A stretch of 64,000 nt of DNA, from assembly GCA_036245525.1 (NCBI GenBank), contig BTPG01000003.1:155303233-155367232 (forward strand), written 5' to 3'. The translations under genes were made by a program, and so were the position numbers. The stretch is from Semisulcospira habei. Taxonomy: Eukaryota > Mollusca > Gastropoda > Semisulcospiridae. Shown here piece after piece: positions 47,849 through 58,387 of the stretch (its first letter is position 1; every line of letters begins with the position of its first letter). A model generated the notes under the pieces. That model was given only the letters and a program-made list of their open reading frames with translations, was not told the DNA's origin and made no database searches.

Positions 47849-49970
47849 TCACAGACCGGTCCGCTCACTCCTACGGGGAGTCTAGCCGGCAGAGCGCCCG
47901 CCTCACTGAGGCTGGCCTGCAGAGACCTTCGTCGCCTCGTCCTATGACCGCTGGCAGTCCTGACGTACGGCACACAGACAAGCCCGCTCACTCCTACGGG
48001 GAGTCTAGCCGGCAGAGCGCCCGCCTCACAGAGACCGGCTGGCAGAGACCTTCGTCGCCTCGTTCGATGACCGCTGGCAGTCCTGACGTATCGCACACAG
48101 ACAGGCCCGCTTACTCCTTTGGGGGGTCTAGCCGGCAGAGCGTCCGCCTCATCGAGGCCGGCCTGCAGCCCTGACGTGTCGCGCACAGACAGGCCCGCTC
48201 ATGCCTACGGGGAGTCTAGCCGGCAGAGCACCCGCTTCATCGAGGCCGGCCTGCATCGAGCCTCGTCGCCTCATCCTATAACCGCCGGCAGACCTCGAAA
48301 GCTGCGCGACACCAGGAGCTCCCCGTGCAGCCGCTCCTCAGACATTACTCATAGGACGGAATGGGAGCGACCTTAGGTCGCTCCATACCACGACTTCGGG
48401 CACACCCTTGCTCGACCCGCTTGGCGATAACTGTCACGTCTGGCCCCGACGCACCATTCTGGAATATACCCGCCTCGTTGAGACCGGCCCTATACCACGA
48501 CTGATGGCACACCCTCGGAACCGGATGATGATGGGAGTGACTGGCGTCCCCGCTCCCTGGAGCAGATCGGCCGGCAGCGACCACACGCTGCAGTGACTAA
48601 CCCCCGGCCCCGGACGCGCCATATGGAAAGGGCCCGCCCACTCTTCTATGGAGACCAACCGGCAGTGCGCCCGCCTCCTGAGACCGGCTGCGGCGACCTA
48701 TGTCGCCCCATCCTTCGACCTAGGGCGCGCCCGCTTCGCGGGATAACGCTAAGAGCACCTGGCGCTTCGGCAGACGGCCGGCTGGCAGACTCCTCACTCG
48801 ACCCACGCTGCGGCGACTGACCCTCCGGCCCGCCAACAGCGACCGATGCCGCCCCGTGCCACATCTTGGCTAGCCCGCTATATCGGATAAGGCGTCGGAG
48901 CTCCCAGCGCTCCTCTCCTCAGCCAACAACCCTGACACGGCGGATGCCTGGCCTTCATTGGTTCACCGATGTTCAGCAACATCGGGCTCGGTGAGCTCTT
49001 GGATGGCTGCCCGCCTGGGATCGCCAAGTGTTGCAGGAGTTACAGGCTGGCCCGCTCCGTCTGCGTGCCCGCCGCACTGCAGTGTTCAATCGACCCTCGT
49101 ATCCCCGCCTGCCCCTGGTGCCTGCCCTGACGGTCTGCTCCTGGTTTGGTGATGCTGAGGCGCGTGGCTACCCTCCTACTGGACCCGACAGGCCCGCCCC
49201 CTCTGCCGCTACCCGCCCCCACTGGCCTCCCCTCCGACGGCGACGAGGCCCCCAGCCGCTACCGGACGGCTCCGTTGCGGCACTCCTCGGTGTTAGCTGT
49301 GGATCTACTCATTCCAGCGTGCGCCCTCCGGACACCCCTGCGATGCCAGCGGCCCTCCTGGCTGTTAGGTCGGTTTCCCGCAGTCTCTGGTCCGCTTGGC
49401 GCATCCTGCTTGCGGCCCGTCTTCCCCCCTTAGCCCTGTACACCGTCCCCCCGCCATAGACAGAGGTGTTGGCCCGCTGGTCTCCGCCCCACAGGCAAGA
49501 CGTTCTAGTTCCCCCCAAGTCTCTGGGCTTCCTTCCACGCATGTTCTGTGGGCCTGCAGCGGCGGCTCCCCCCCCCCCCCCCTTCTCCTTCTGCCCGGAC
49601 TGGTATGCGGACCCTTCCCAGGCCGTTCCTGCCCCTACCAGTGGTGGATCCAGCGGCACGAGTATAGGCGGGCTTCGCCCGAGCTTCGCAGCATAACCTT
49701 TTTCGTGGCTGGACAGGACAGAGACCTTCGTCCGTGGCTCCCGGGCCTACATGGGATTCCGGCGTCGCTTACACAGCGGTTCTCCGACGCGTCGAGGACG
49801 CTGGGATCCCGTACTTCTTGCCCTTTCTGAGAACTTCCTCACCCAGTCGCCTTCCCGGACAGGCATCGAGGACGTTTTTCCGGATCTCCGCCCTCCAGCC
49901 TCGGTGGCCGCCTCCTTAGTTCCCAAGCCGGACGACTACTGGCACTCTGTCTTTGTCCTCTCACCATGAG
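47849..49970 (+). pseudogene. D5 gag, 3' part
   Basis: Gag of D5 resumes directly after the second ATTGC. It contains four minisatellite units (47864-48235), then a GC-rich, Arg/Pro/Ser-rich region and a decayed gag body. Fragments comparable to the LDEAARLI...CLP and AANRAAYHSS blocks are hard to place, because the frame changes repeatedly. The end (about 49690-49970) runs into the RT start (TFFRISALQPRWPP-like remnants of PDDPWI...). Confidence 0.6.
47864..48235 (+). repeat. in-frame 123-base gag minisatellite
   Basis: Units start at 47864, 47987 and 48110 (exact period 123 = 41 codons), with a shorter unit from 48198. They encode SYGESSRQSARLTEAGLQRP and then SSPRPMTAGSPDVRHTD, repeated. 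A further unit starts at 24382, left of the hAT insertion. Because 123 is divisible by three, copy number changes keep the frame. Confidence 0.92.
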
Positions 49971-49989
49971 ACAAGTGCTTCTCAGGGCC

Positions 49990-51080
49990 TACGTGCTGCA
50001 TGCCGACGGCCTCACCCCATTGCCTTACCGGACAAGAATTGAGGACGCTCTTCCGGATCTCCGCCCTCCCCCCCCAGCCTCGGCGGCCACCTCCTTAATT
50101 CCCAAGTCCGATGACTAGTGGCACTCCGTCTTTGTCCTCTCACCTCGAGACAAGTGCTTCACAGGGCAAACGTGCTGCATGCCAACGGCCGGGACTTCGG
50201 GGTGGTGGTGCTTCCCTTGGTGGGTCCTGTCGGTCTAGACCAATCGGCCCCTATCAGATTGTCCCCTGGCTCCCCCCGCGTGATCTTATGGCGCTTCACC
50301 TCCGGCTCGTCATCTCCAGTCAGGGAGCTGCCCTTGGCTTCGACCTAAGCCAGTGGAGGGGTGCTTCGCATCTTGGACACCGTCATCGCTGGATCCAATC
50401 GGGCCCCCTCGGGCTCGCCGGCGGTCCTCTCGGACGACGTCTCCTGCGGAACCAGTCGAAGTCTGCCTTGGACAAGGACAGAGAGGTGCTGCTGCCTCTG
50501 CGTTCTCGGCGCCTGCGCGTGGAGTTCTGACCGACTTCGACTAGGGGTACCTCCGGAACGGCGGTCCAGGAAGTTGGCTTCCCTACCTGACAGGTGTCTC
50601 AAGAGTACGTGTTCTCGCCCGTCTCTGGCCACAGCCCCCAGTGGGCGGTGCTCCCGCTGGCCTCCCCCCTGACGTCCATTCCCCACGACTGCGCTTCCCC
50701 ATACCGGTTCCCGCTGTGCCGCAGGACAGACCCCGTGTGGCTCATGTCAGGATTACCCCTCGCCTCTCCGCCCTCACCGTGTGGGAACCTCGTCGCCTAC
50801 ACCAGGACCTCCTCGTCCTTGCCGGTGGTGCGAAGATCATGGCATCGCCCCAAGCATGACACGGCCCTGGCCTCCTGTTCGTCCCAGCCATCTCCCTTGC
50901 TCGGCGCAGCCAGCTCCTCCACAAGAGCGGACTCTTCGCCCGGATAGGGTTCGGATGACCTGCGCTCAGTGGGAGACCCCCAGGATCGACCGCTTCGCCG
51001 CGAGGTGGAATTGACAGCTCCCCCTCCTAGTTTCCCCCGTCCCGGACCCCCTCACCTGGGGGGTCGGCACGCTCTCTAGC
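49990..51080 (+). pseudogene. D5 RT / RNase H remnant
   Basis: Two diverged copies of a segment around GACAAGTGCTTCWCAGGGC (49970 and 50148), about 180 bases apart, precede the RT remnant. LRILDTVIAGSNRAPSG and LRNQSKSALDKDREVLLPL correspond to the RT around and after YLDD. RNase H is nearly deleted (LHQDLLVLAGGAKIM, where LSDNSTV...CED is missing). 50960-51070 gives the METPRIDRFAARWN-like module. Confidence 0.7.
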
Positions 51081-51089
51081 TCTGGAGTC

Positions 51090-52118
51090 GCCCTCGCCGC
51101 TTCAGGTTTCTCGAGTGCAGCGGGGGAGTCCATCGCTACAGCCCGCAGACCCTTGTCCAAGCACAACTACGGTCCTTGTGCGCTGTCCAGTGCCTCTCCC
51201 CCGCCGATCGGGCTACCCCGCAGCTCGCCGAGTTCTTCGTCTGGCTCTTCGGCGAGCAGGCCCTAACACCCATCACCATCGGAGGTTGCCGGGCCATGTA
51301 GCTGACACTTTTCGTCACCTCGGCCTCCCGGACCCCGGGACCTGCAAGGACCTCGCCAACCTTATGGCCCCTTCGGCCTCCAGCGGCCAGTCCCCCCGCT
51401 CACTGATCTCACGCTGGGACCTACCCTGGGTGCTTACGTGGCTGACTTCGGACTGATTCGAACCGCTCCCCCTGGCCCGGTCCGCAGACGTGACTCGGAG
51501 GACCTGCTTCCTGTTGGCCCTCGCCATGACTGCCCGAGTTAGCGAACTGCAAGCGCTCTCCACGCGCCCTGCCTGCCTGCGGCTCAGGACGGATGGCTCT
51601 GTGCAACTCCTCACCGACCCTTCCTTCCTCGCCAAGACTAGGTCTCCCTTGACCGCGCCCCAGGTTCCCCATTCGGCTGCTGAAATGGTTGAACTTCCCC
51701 GGGTGACCAGGCAGCAAGATCCAGTGCGCGCCCTGCACGTCTACCTTCGCCGATCCAAGCCCGTCCAGAAGGGATGGTCTCACCTCTTTCTGCCGTTGTC
51801 CCCAGGCAGATCTGATATGTTGGCCAGACGATATCTTCCTGGCTATGCTGGGTCATCCGGTCCGCCTACCAGGACTTCTCCCCGGAGAGAGCTAAAAGGC
51901 TAAGGATCCACGCACACAAAGTTAAGAGCCAGGGCCACGAGCATTGCCTTCAACCGCAACTTGCCATTAGAGACATTATGGCAGCTGTGGGCTGGCGGGC
52001 AGAATCTACCTTCGCCCGTTTCTGCCTCCAGGATCTGGCAGGCCAGCGAGACAACCTGGCCCTGGTGGGGGACTTTGCCATGGCGCAACACTCCCTTCCG
52101 GCGCCGGAGACACCGTAG
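51090..52118 (+). pseudogene. D5 tyrosine recombinase remnant
   Basis: From SGFSSAAGESIATARRP (about 51105) through FFVWLFGEQALTPIT and FRHLGLPDPGTCKDLANLMA. Then a 137-codon open piece at 51490-51903 holds TRRTCFLLALAMTARVSELQ (first Arg), RQQDPVRALHVYLRRSKPVQ and PLSPGRSDM. The C-terminal end at 51900-52118 has YLRDLAGQ-equivalent sequence with Cys for Tyr (RFCLQDLAGQ), so the nucleophile is lost. Confidence 0.8.
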
Positions 52119-52209
52119 GCTTTGCTTAGCTGAAATTGTTGGGAGTTTGCTCCGGGGAGGGAGGGTGGGTCTGGCTAACACAGGGGGTAATTTTTGATAT
52201 TCTTCCTAG

Positions 52210-52300
52210 TAGTAATGTCATCGGTAATGTATTTTGAGAAAACAAACTAATTTTTCTCTGAAATGTATTTTTTCGAAAAATACTTACCGATGACATTACT
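52210..52300 (+). repeat. D5 internal complementary region
   Basis: GTAATGTCATCGGTAATGTA, then the left-arm complement TTTTGAGAAAACAAA, an AT spacer, the right-arm complement and the inverted core. The left half agrees with the D5 left arm at 23404. Confidence 0.88.
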
Positions 52301-52557
52301 CGGAGGACCCTCCCACCTGCCCCACTTGCCGCCAGTAAGCTAAGCATTTCCGACTGGTGTGACATCACGTGGCACGTGACCGGATGGTCAGGGACGGGAG
52401 GCTACTCAGGGCCCCTGGTTACGGCCCCTTGAGCTGCCTCCCTGGTTGTGTAGGAATACCACAGGTTCTTAGGCTGAAATTGGGTAAGCTAGGCATACTT
52501 CCTAGTAGTAATTTCATTGGTATTTTTCGAAAAAATACATTTTAAAGAAAAATTCAT
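52301..52557 (+). repeat. D5 right inverted terminal repeat and arm
   Basis: Complement of 23404-23605. The terminal core is damaged (ATTTCATTGGTATTTTTCG, lacking the AAGT before ATTTTT). The arm ends near 52557. Confidence 0.85.
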
Positions 52558-52782
52558 ATTTGTCAGTTTTGGTCTTTGGTCATTGAATGAACCAAGATTT
52601 CAGAAACAGGAATGTATGTACAGTGGCAGGGAAGGGGTTAACCGCTGTCACGATGGCAGTAATTACCTCACTTAGCCTGTATAAACTATAACAGAGCTTG
52701 GATCAACCACTCAGGTTGGATCGACCATTCAGGCCGCTTGTGGAGGGTTTCTTTGTACTATGAGGTATGGTTTCTGTTGCAG

Positions 52783-52860
52783 GTCCAACATTTGCAGAAA
52801 GTTTTAGCAAAGAAACGTGACCCTGTCACCCATGTGTGTTTCATTGATGAATTGGCAAAG
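52783..52860 (+). CDS. COG5: COG5 internal exon 4 of window
   Basis: Exon of 78 bases (26 codons, phase 0 on both sides) encoding [20 protein letters not shown] plus IDELAK. The block [17 protein letters not shown] is near invariant in animal COG5. The acceptor is TTTCTGTTGCAG ending at 52782 and the donor GTGGGC starts at 52861. It is the first host exon after the 29-kb retroelement D5, about 225 bases beyond that element's right end. Confidence 0.95.
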
Positions 52861-53536
52861 GTGGGCTGATTTTGATTTTAAAGACTCTTCTTTATGATTT
52901 ATAAGTGAGTAACTGTTGTGTTGGCTGCTGTTATGGTTTTGTTGTAAAATTACAATCAACTTCCTTTATACAGTGCGTAATACAACAAAAGATACATCAA
53001 CCCTTTTGGATAGGTCCCAGCCAGATTTTCTAATAAAAACTCAAGATATAACTACAAACAAAATTGAGTACCATGACATTTTGGTACATCCAAATTTAAA
53101 ATCCTCCAGGTGATGAAAAAACCCAACCAAAATAGCATAAACAACACACTACGAGTGAGGCAAGATTGGTAGATACGGTAGACATTTGTTTATCACATTC
53201 TACCCCAGGACCAAAATCCCCAAATTTTCAAGTTGCCCTCTGAAGGTCTGTATTACAATTCTAGAGACATATCGAGCATGATAGTTCAAGGGTGGTGCCA
53301 GAATACCTTGGTGCCTGTGGGTGCCAAGCTATTCTGGCACCACCCTTGAACTATCTTGCTTGAGCCATGTCTTGCTGTGGTGTGTCGAAGCTGAATGAGT
53401 TATACTGAACAAATATACATACTTTCAGCATTGGGGGAAACGCGATGGTGTTATATGTTTTTATCATGAGCCAACAGACAAATGTCTGTCTTATCACAAT
53501 GTTACAGACAATAAAGTAATATTGTATTCTGTTGAA
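52861..53536. mobile_element. COG5 intron with decayed family-2 MITE palindrome
   Basis: Mostly AT-rich intron. At 53289-53357 lies the family-2 palindrome (TAGTTCAAGGGTGGTGCCAG and its complement), in flanks similar to the copy at 56722-56933 but without clear TTAA ends. No coding sequence. Confidence 0.7.
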
Positions 53537-53640
53537 TTAACCCATATCATACTGAGGCTAAAAGCTTCAAATTTGTACACTGCCATATGCAATCTACATT
53601 ATACTACTTACAGATAAGGATATAGACCAATGGCTTTAGT

Positions 53641-55853
53641 TAATAATAATAAATAATAATGAATGGTTCTTGTATAGCGCAAAATCTTTTTGTAGCAAAA
53701 ACTCATTGCGCTAACACACGCAGTCAAACATGACATAGACGATATGAAACATTACAAATAAATACAACAGGACCACGGATCTACGACAGAGGAAAAGCAA
53801 GCTGGAAGAAGTGAGTTTTCAGCTGAGCCTTAAACTGAGGGAGAGTAGAGAGATTTCTAAGACTGACAGGCAGCGAGTTCCAAACTGAAGGTGCAATGAA
53901 GCTGAATGAGCGTTCACCAACAGTTTTCAAGTTACGCTTCGGAGCCTTCAAACGTTTCTCACTGGAGGACCGCAGAGAACGTGAAGGCTGGTATGTGCAG
54001 AGTGAAGCAGAAAGGTAAGCCTGGAGAGTCCCGTCGAAGTGACGGTATGCCAGAGTTGCCATCTTGTATTGGCATCGAAACTTTACCGGCAGCCAGTGGA
54101 GTTCTTTAAGCATGGGTGTCACGTGGTCGCGTTTACGCTTCTTTAGAACAAGCCGTGCAGCGCTGTTCTGAACCCTTTGCAACCAACATACCTGTTCCAT
54201 GGGCAGACCTGAATAGATGGAATTACAATAGTCAAGGCGGGAAGTTACCGGCGCAGTGACTAGTCTAGCCGAAGCGCGTTCAGAAAGATAAGGCCGGATA
54301 GATGCAATGCGTCTGAGCTCCAGGAATGAGGCTCGACAAACACTGCTGATTTGATCGTGCATGGCCAGTGTCTGATCTATCTTGACACCAAGATATCTAA
54401 CTGATGTTTTGAAGGGAATGGTGCTGCCAGCAATGTTGACAGAAGCACTGTTTACAAGTCGGAGCCGGGAGGGAGCACCAACAGGAATTACTTCAGTTTT
54501 GTCAGCATTCAACATCAGCTTGTTACTATTCATCCACGTTAAAACGTCGTCTATGCATGTTTCATTGCCTGACAGAACTGAAGAAAACTCATCAGGAGTT
54601 GCGCCCTGACAGCTCTGTGTCATCAGCGTATTTGTGGAAGTCACACTCATGAGCAGATATAACGTCTGACAGAGGCTGGGAGTATAATGTGAATAAGACG
54701 GGTCCCAGGACGGAACCCTGAGGAACAACACACTGACACCGATCACTGACATATGATTTAAACCAGTCAAGAACAGTGCCTTTCACTCCATATGTCACCT
54801 CAAGCCTTTTTAGTAGAATGGAATGATCAAGTGTGTCGAATGCTGCACTGAGGTCCAAGAGGTCCATAAGAGAGACAAATCTCTCATCTGCCTTACCAAC
54901 AGGCCATCAAGGACACTCAGTACAGCAGTTTCTGTGCTATGATCCTTCCTGTAGGCAGACTGGTACACTTCTAGGAGACCATTGCAAGACAAGTGTTTCT
55001 GAAGCTGTCCCAGGACGACTTTCTCAAGAATCTTTGAAATGAAGGGGAGATTGGAAACTGGTCTATAATTCTTCAGGTTATTTGTATCGAGACCTGGCTT
55101 TTTCAAGATAGGCGTAACTACAGCTTGTTTAAACTGTCCAGGGACTGAACCTGCAGAAAGAGATGAGTTGACAATGGCAGTTATCACCGGGACAAGTTCA
55201 GAAAGGCACTGTTTTGTGAGGGAGGTTGGGATCGGGTCCAACATGCAACTCTTGGAAGGTGATTTAACAATTAGCTCAAAAATCTCCTTCTCTGTGACAG
55301 GATCAAAATGTGAAAGCATGGGACCGTCGTACACAGCAAAAGTAGCCTGTGCGGATGAACGAGAGTCCAGTTCATCACGCAGAAGGCTAATTTTCCGTGA
55401 GAAGAAATCAGAAAAACGCTGTGGCAGTTCCGAACGGAGGATGTCAGATGGGAAGGCAGTGGATTTTGATTTGCCTAGGAGTTCGTTAGTGACTGAGAAC
55501 AACTGTTTGCTGGAAGAGACTGCAGAGTCAATCTTGTCGCAGTAAAACTGTCTCTTGGCCGCTAGGAGAAACGACTTTGCAGCAGCCCTCTCCTTAACGA
55601 AGATCTCTTTGAACACGGTGAGTCAGGTCTTCCTCCATCGTCGTTCAGCTCGTCTCCTTCTGCGTCTCGCTTCCCTGACCCCCTCAGACACCCAGGGGGC
55701 AGAAGGACGGTCTCTAACACGTCTAGTGACAGCTGGGGCATGTTTGTCAAGGACCCGTAGAAGCCCGCTGTTGTAGTCATTTACGAGACCATCGAGATCT
55801 CGGTCAGGACACTGTTTAATCATGGAGTCTGCTAAGGCCTTCACATCAGTCTG
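53641..55853 (-). mobile_element. CR1/L2-like LINE, 5'-truncated
   Basis: Non-LTR retrotransposon in reverse orientation. Its 3' end carries a GCGCAATGAG..GCGCTATACAAG tail and a (TTA)n microsatellite at 53641-53662. About 2.2 kb remain. The endonuclease domain is missing. It inserted into a MITE and removed about 35 bases of it, without a visible target duplication. Confidence 0.85.
53781..55844 (-). pseudogene. LINE reverse transcriptase, frameshifted
   Basis: Read on the minus strand: KSPSKSCMLDPIPTSLTKQC and NYRPVSNLPFISKILEKVVL (fingers, in the frame 54810-55616); [20 protein letters not shown] (motif A) and [12 protein letters not shown] (motif C, YADD) in the frame 54592-54867; and a 329-codon stretch (53781-54770) with VRYLGVKIDQTL, SRLDYCNSIYSGLP, LKELHWLPVKFRCQYKMATL and a C-terminal SLRSSSEKRLKAPK/WNSLPVSLRNL. 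The C-terminal LHWLPV...YK block is typical of the CR1/L2 group. Two frame changes inactivate it. Confidence 0.88.
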
Positions 55854-55969
55854 AAGCTATTCTGGCACTACCCTTGAACTATTTTAGCCAAACTTGCTTC
55901 ACACACTGGTGTATTCCAAATGATATGGGTTAAAAAATCAATTGACATCTTGCTATGTTTCTTGTACAG

Positions 55970-56057
55970 CACCGCCATGGCAGCGTCAACATAATACAGG
56001 AGTTCTGGGAGAATATTACTCGCATGCTGACACAGGAGTTCAAAGATGCATCTGAAT
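55970..56057 (+). CDS. COG5: COG5 internal exon 5 of window
   Basis: Exon of 88 bases encoding HRHGSVNIIQEFWENITRML and then TQEFKDASE, corresponding to the COG5 stretch after EEIVKDGQPEIFYTFW. The acceptor is CTTGTACAG ending at 55969 and the donor GTAAGA starts at 56058. It enters in phase 0 and leaves in phase 1. It lies only 36 bases downstream of a MITE (53537-55933) that was itself split by a LINE. Confidence 0.9.
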
Positions 56058-56200
56058 GTAAGACATATACGCATTTTTCTTCCCTGCTATACAATGCTCA
56101 CTTTAGCCCAGACAATCTGTCGACAAAGGTTAAAAAACTTGGAAGGAGCGTGAGTTTCTCACATACTGAACAAAACATATAATATAAGCCAGTGAATATG

Positions 56201-56414
56201 TTAACACTTTTCATCCTGATGCACTATTGCTTGAAATAAATTTGACTATGATAGTTCAAGGGTGGTGCCAGAGCAGCTTGGCACCTGAGATGCCAAGCTG
56301 TTCTGGCACCACCCTTGAACTAAACTGGTTGATCTGTCCTGTAATCTGTAATGTAGCCTTCATAGGACCATAAGCAAATTATTAAAAACTCAGCCTCAAG
56401 ATGCAATGGGTTAA
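56201..56414. mobile_element. family-2 TTAA MITE
   Basis: TTAA at both ends (56201-56204 and 56411-56414). The central palindrome is 56250-56324 (GGGTGGTGCCAGAGCAGCTT and complement). The flanks differ from the 8598 copy, but the palindrome is strongly conserved. Confidence 0.78.
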
Positions 56415-56564
56415 CCAGTAATTCTTACCATTTTTGAAGGCAAACACTGCAGAGAAAAAAGTAGCAGCTTGAAAACGATGCAAACTCGAATTGAGAAATA
56501 CTGATTGTGGGTGCAGGGATACTGAAAATATGTGAAGATTATACTATACAATAACAGTGAATTT

Positions 56565-56630
56565 GCTCCTCCCCCCCCCCCCCCCCCCCCCCCCCCGCCC
56601 CCTGCCCACCACCACCACCACCACTGGAAT
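56565..56630. repeat. poly(C) run and (CCA)n
   Basis: About 26 consecutive C from 56571 followed by CCCCTGCCC and six CCA units. It lies in a COG5 intron, without element context. Confidence 0.85.
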
Positions 56631-56721
56631 TCCCCTGGTCCTGAAAACAAAGTAACGTGAGACAAAAATGTCTATAACTTTGCAGTAGCGCTTGTACACA
56701 GCACTCCTAGTCTGAAAAGTG

Positions 56722-56933
56722 TTAACTCATTGTGCCCAGGTACGAAATACCCACATTTTGGAGTTGTCCTCTGAGGACTGCATTACATTTCAAGAGACAG
56801 ATTGACCATGATAGTTCAAGGGTGGTTCCAGAATAGCTTGGTACCTATAGGCACCAAGCTATTCTGCCACCACCCATGAACTATCATGGGCGAGCTATAT
56901 CTTATTGTGGTGTGTTGGGGCCAAATGAGTTAA
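56722..56933. mobile_element. family-2 TTAA MITE next to a COG5 exon
   Basis: TTAACTCATTGTGCCC at the left and GGGGCCAAATGAGTTAA at the right form imperfect terminal repeats with TTAA. The palindrome is at 56809-56884. It ends 27 bases before exon 6 of the window. Confidence 0.82.
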
Positions 56934-56960
56934 TGCTACTCGTTTGTTTTTACTGTCCAG

Positions 56961-57165
56961 CATCATCGTTCCTGAAGCAGGCGTTTGAAGGGGAGTATCC
57001 CAAGCTGCTACGTTTGTACAGTGACCTGTGGCGCCGTCTGCAGCAGTTTGCCCTTAACGTCTCAGTGACGCCCAGTGCAGGGGCCACGGAGATCGTGCCT
57101 CTGGAGGATGGAGGGAAAGATGAAGACATTTTTGTACCCACTGAGAAGGCACGCACCACTTATGA
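56961..57165 (+). CDS. COG5: COG5 internal exon 6 of window
   Basis: Exon of 205 bases starting SSFLKQAFEGEYPKLLRLYS and ending with an acidic variable stretch (DGGKDEDIFVPTEKARTTY). FLKQAFEGEYPKLLRL is a COG5 signature. The acceptor is TACTGTCCAG at 56960 and the donor GTGAGT starts at 57166. Entry is phase 1 and exit phase 2. A TTAA MITE (56722-56933) ends 27 bases before the exon, so the branch point and polypyrimidine tract lie in or beside transposon sequence. Confidence 0.95.
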
Positions 57166-57570
57166 GTGAGTATAGTGCAGGTACTTTTAAACTGTTACGG
57201 AAGTCAGCAGGATAAAATGTCAGGTATTTCTTAGCTCAAGTGTCAAGCTGTTTTACCACCAACCTTGAACTTCCATGCTTCATCTATCACCTAAACTGTG
57301 GTGTAATCCTCAAGAAGACAACTCCCCAATTTGTCAGTGCAACATTCGTTTGGCAATTCTTCTGAACTTTGCTAATAATCTACATCTTGAGCTGTCATTC
57401 AATGCTTTCCTGGTTTGTTAGGAATCTGTTTGATCAAAGAAGGGTTTTAAAAGGATGGTGTCATTCAGTATGGGCTTTGTTTGAAAAGTAAAAAAGAACT
57501 TTTTCTAGTATAGTATTTTGTGCCGTTTATATACATGTGACTATAATATGGATTTTTTTTTTCTTTCTCA
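57166..57570. other. COG5 intron, nothing seen
   Basis: AT-rich intron without recognisable repeats or coding signal. Confidence 0.5.
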
Positions 57571-57759
57571 TTAACACATTTAGCCCCAATGCCCTACAGC
57601 AGGAGGTGGATCGACCATGATAATTCAAGGGTAGTACCAGATTAGCTTGGCGCCTGATGGCGCCAAGCTAATCTGGCACTACCCTTGAATTATCATGGTT
57701 GATCTACCTCCTGCAACTTATACATAATCACAAAATGACACATTCGGAAATGTATTTAA
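57571..57759. mobile_element. family-2 MITE, diverged
   Basis: Palindrome at 57617-57694 (AATTCAAGGGTAGTACCAGA and complement) within flanks that begin TTAACACATTTAGCCCC and end with a TTTAA. Terminal repeats are weak. Confidence 0.7.
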
Positions 57760-57800
57760 TCATGTAGTTCAAGAAATGTTGTCATTGTTCTGCTTTTCAG

Positions 57801-57962
57801 TTCTGAGAAAGCGCTTCGTGACACGCTGGGTGACTTTGAGAACGCCTATTTGTCACGGTCATTGTCACGGCTGTTTGACCCCATCAACCTGGTGTTCACC
57901 TCCAGCACTTGTGACCCTCCCACTGCTGAAGAGGTAGACAACATCGTCAAGACCATTGCCAG
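57801..57962 (+). CDS. COG5: COG5 internal exon 7 of window
   Basis: Exon of 162 bases encoding [20 protein letters not shown] then [12 protein letters not shown] and a variable loop, ending [27 protein letters not shown] is diagnostic for COG5. The acceptor is TGCTTTTCAG at 57800 and the donor GTGAAA starts at 57963. It enters in phase 2 and leaves in phase 2, with the split Ser codon completed by the next exon. Confidence 0.96.
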
Positions 57963-58387
57963 GTGAAAATATGAGCAGGAATTTAAGCCACTTTTAGGTG
58001 TACAGTAATGTGACCAAGATTCAAGGAACTTTTTGGCAAAGAATTCATGAGCACATGGAGTGATGGCTCTCGGCCAAATTCATCCATGCATCTCTGACAT
58101 CTTTCAAACGCCTTTCACGTTCTTTCTCCCCACACTTGCTGATCTTATTTTGTCTTATTTTGGTGCCAATATTAAACTGTCATATGTCTCCTGAACTGTT
58201 ACATTGTCTTTGGATGTCAACTACAAAATGCCAATAACCACAATCGATGCTATAACCAGACCAGAGAAACTCTTTTGAGTTGTTTTTTAGTTTCTTTTTT
58301 TTTAAATTCTTATTAATGGTGTGATTGATTACAATGAATATATACAAACAAAGCAACAACAACTTAAAAAAAATAAACCAATCAAAC
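57963..58387. other. COG5 intron, nothing seen
   Basis: Intron sequence up to D9. An A/T-rich stretch near 58290-58380 has no assigned feature. Confidence 0.5.

Larger units (their letters stand above)
23404..52557 (+). mobile_element. D5: DIRS-like element split by a hAT transposon
   Basis: The left arm and terminal repeat (23404-23605) pair with the right terminal repeat (about 52325-52557) as inverted repeats, sharing CAGGGGCCCTGAGTAGCCTC and CGGTCACGTGCCACGTGGTG. Removing the hAT transposon (24491-47843) and one target copy leaves a 5.8-kb element with gag, RT, RNase H, YR and ICR in canonical order. It is decayed throughout. It is the outermost layer of a four-level nest within one COG5 intron. 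Confidence 0.88.
53537..55933. mobile_element. family-2 TTAA MITE split by a LINE
   Basis: Left part 53537-53640 (TTAACCCATATCATACTGAG) is the complement of 8720-8822. The right part, about 55853-55933, ends ATGATATGGGTTAA. The LINE occupies the middle and has replaced the left half of the central palindrome; only the right half (GCTATTCTGGCACTACCCTT) remains at 55857-55882. Confidence 0.85.

Noticed and set aside
55168..55545. Plus-strand ORF of 125 codons between COG5 exons
   Set aside because: It is antisense to the LINE reverse transcriptase and matches no protein pattern.
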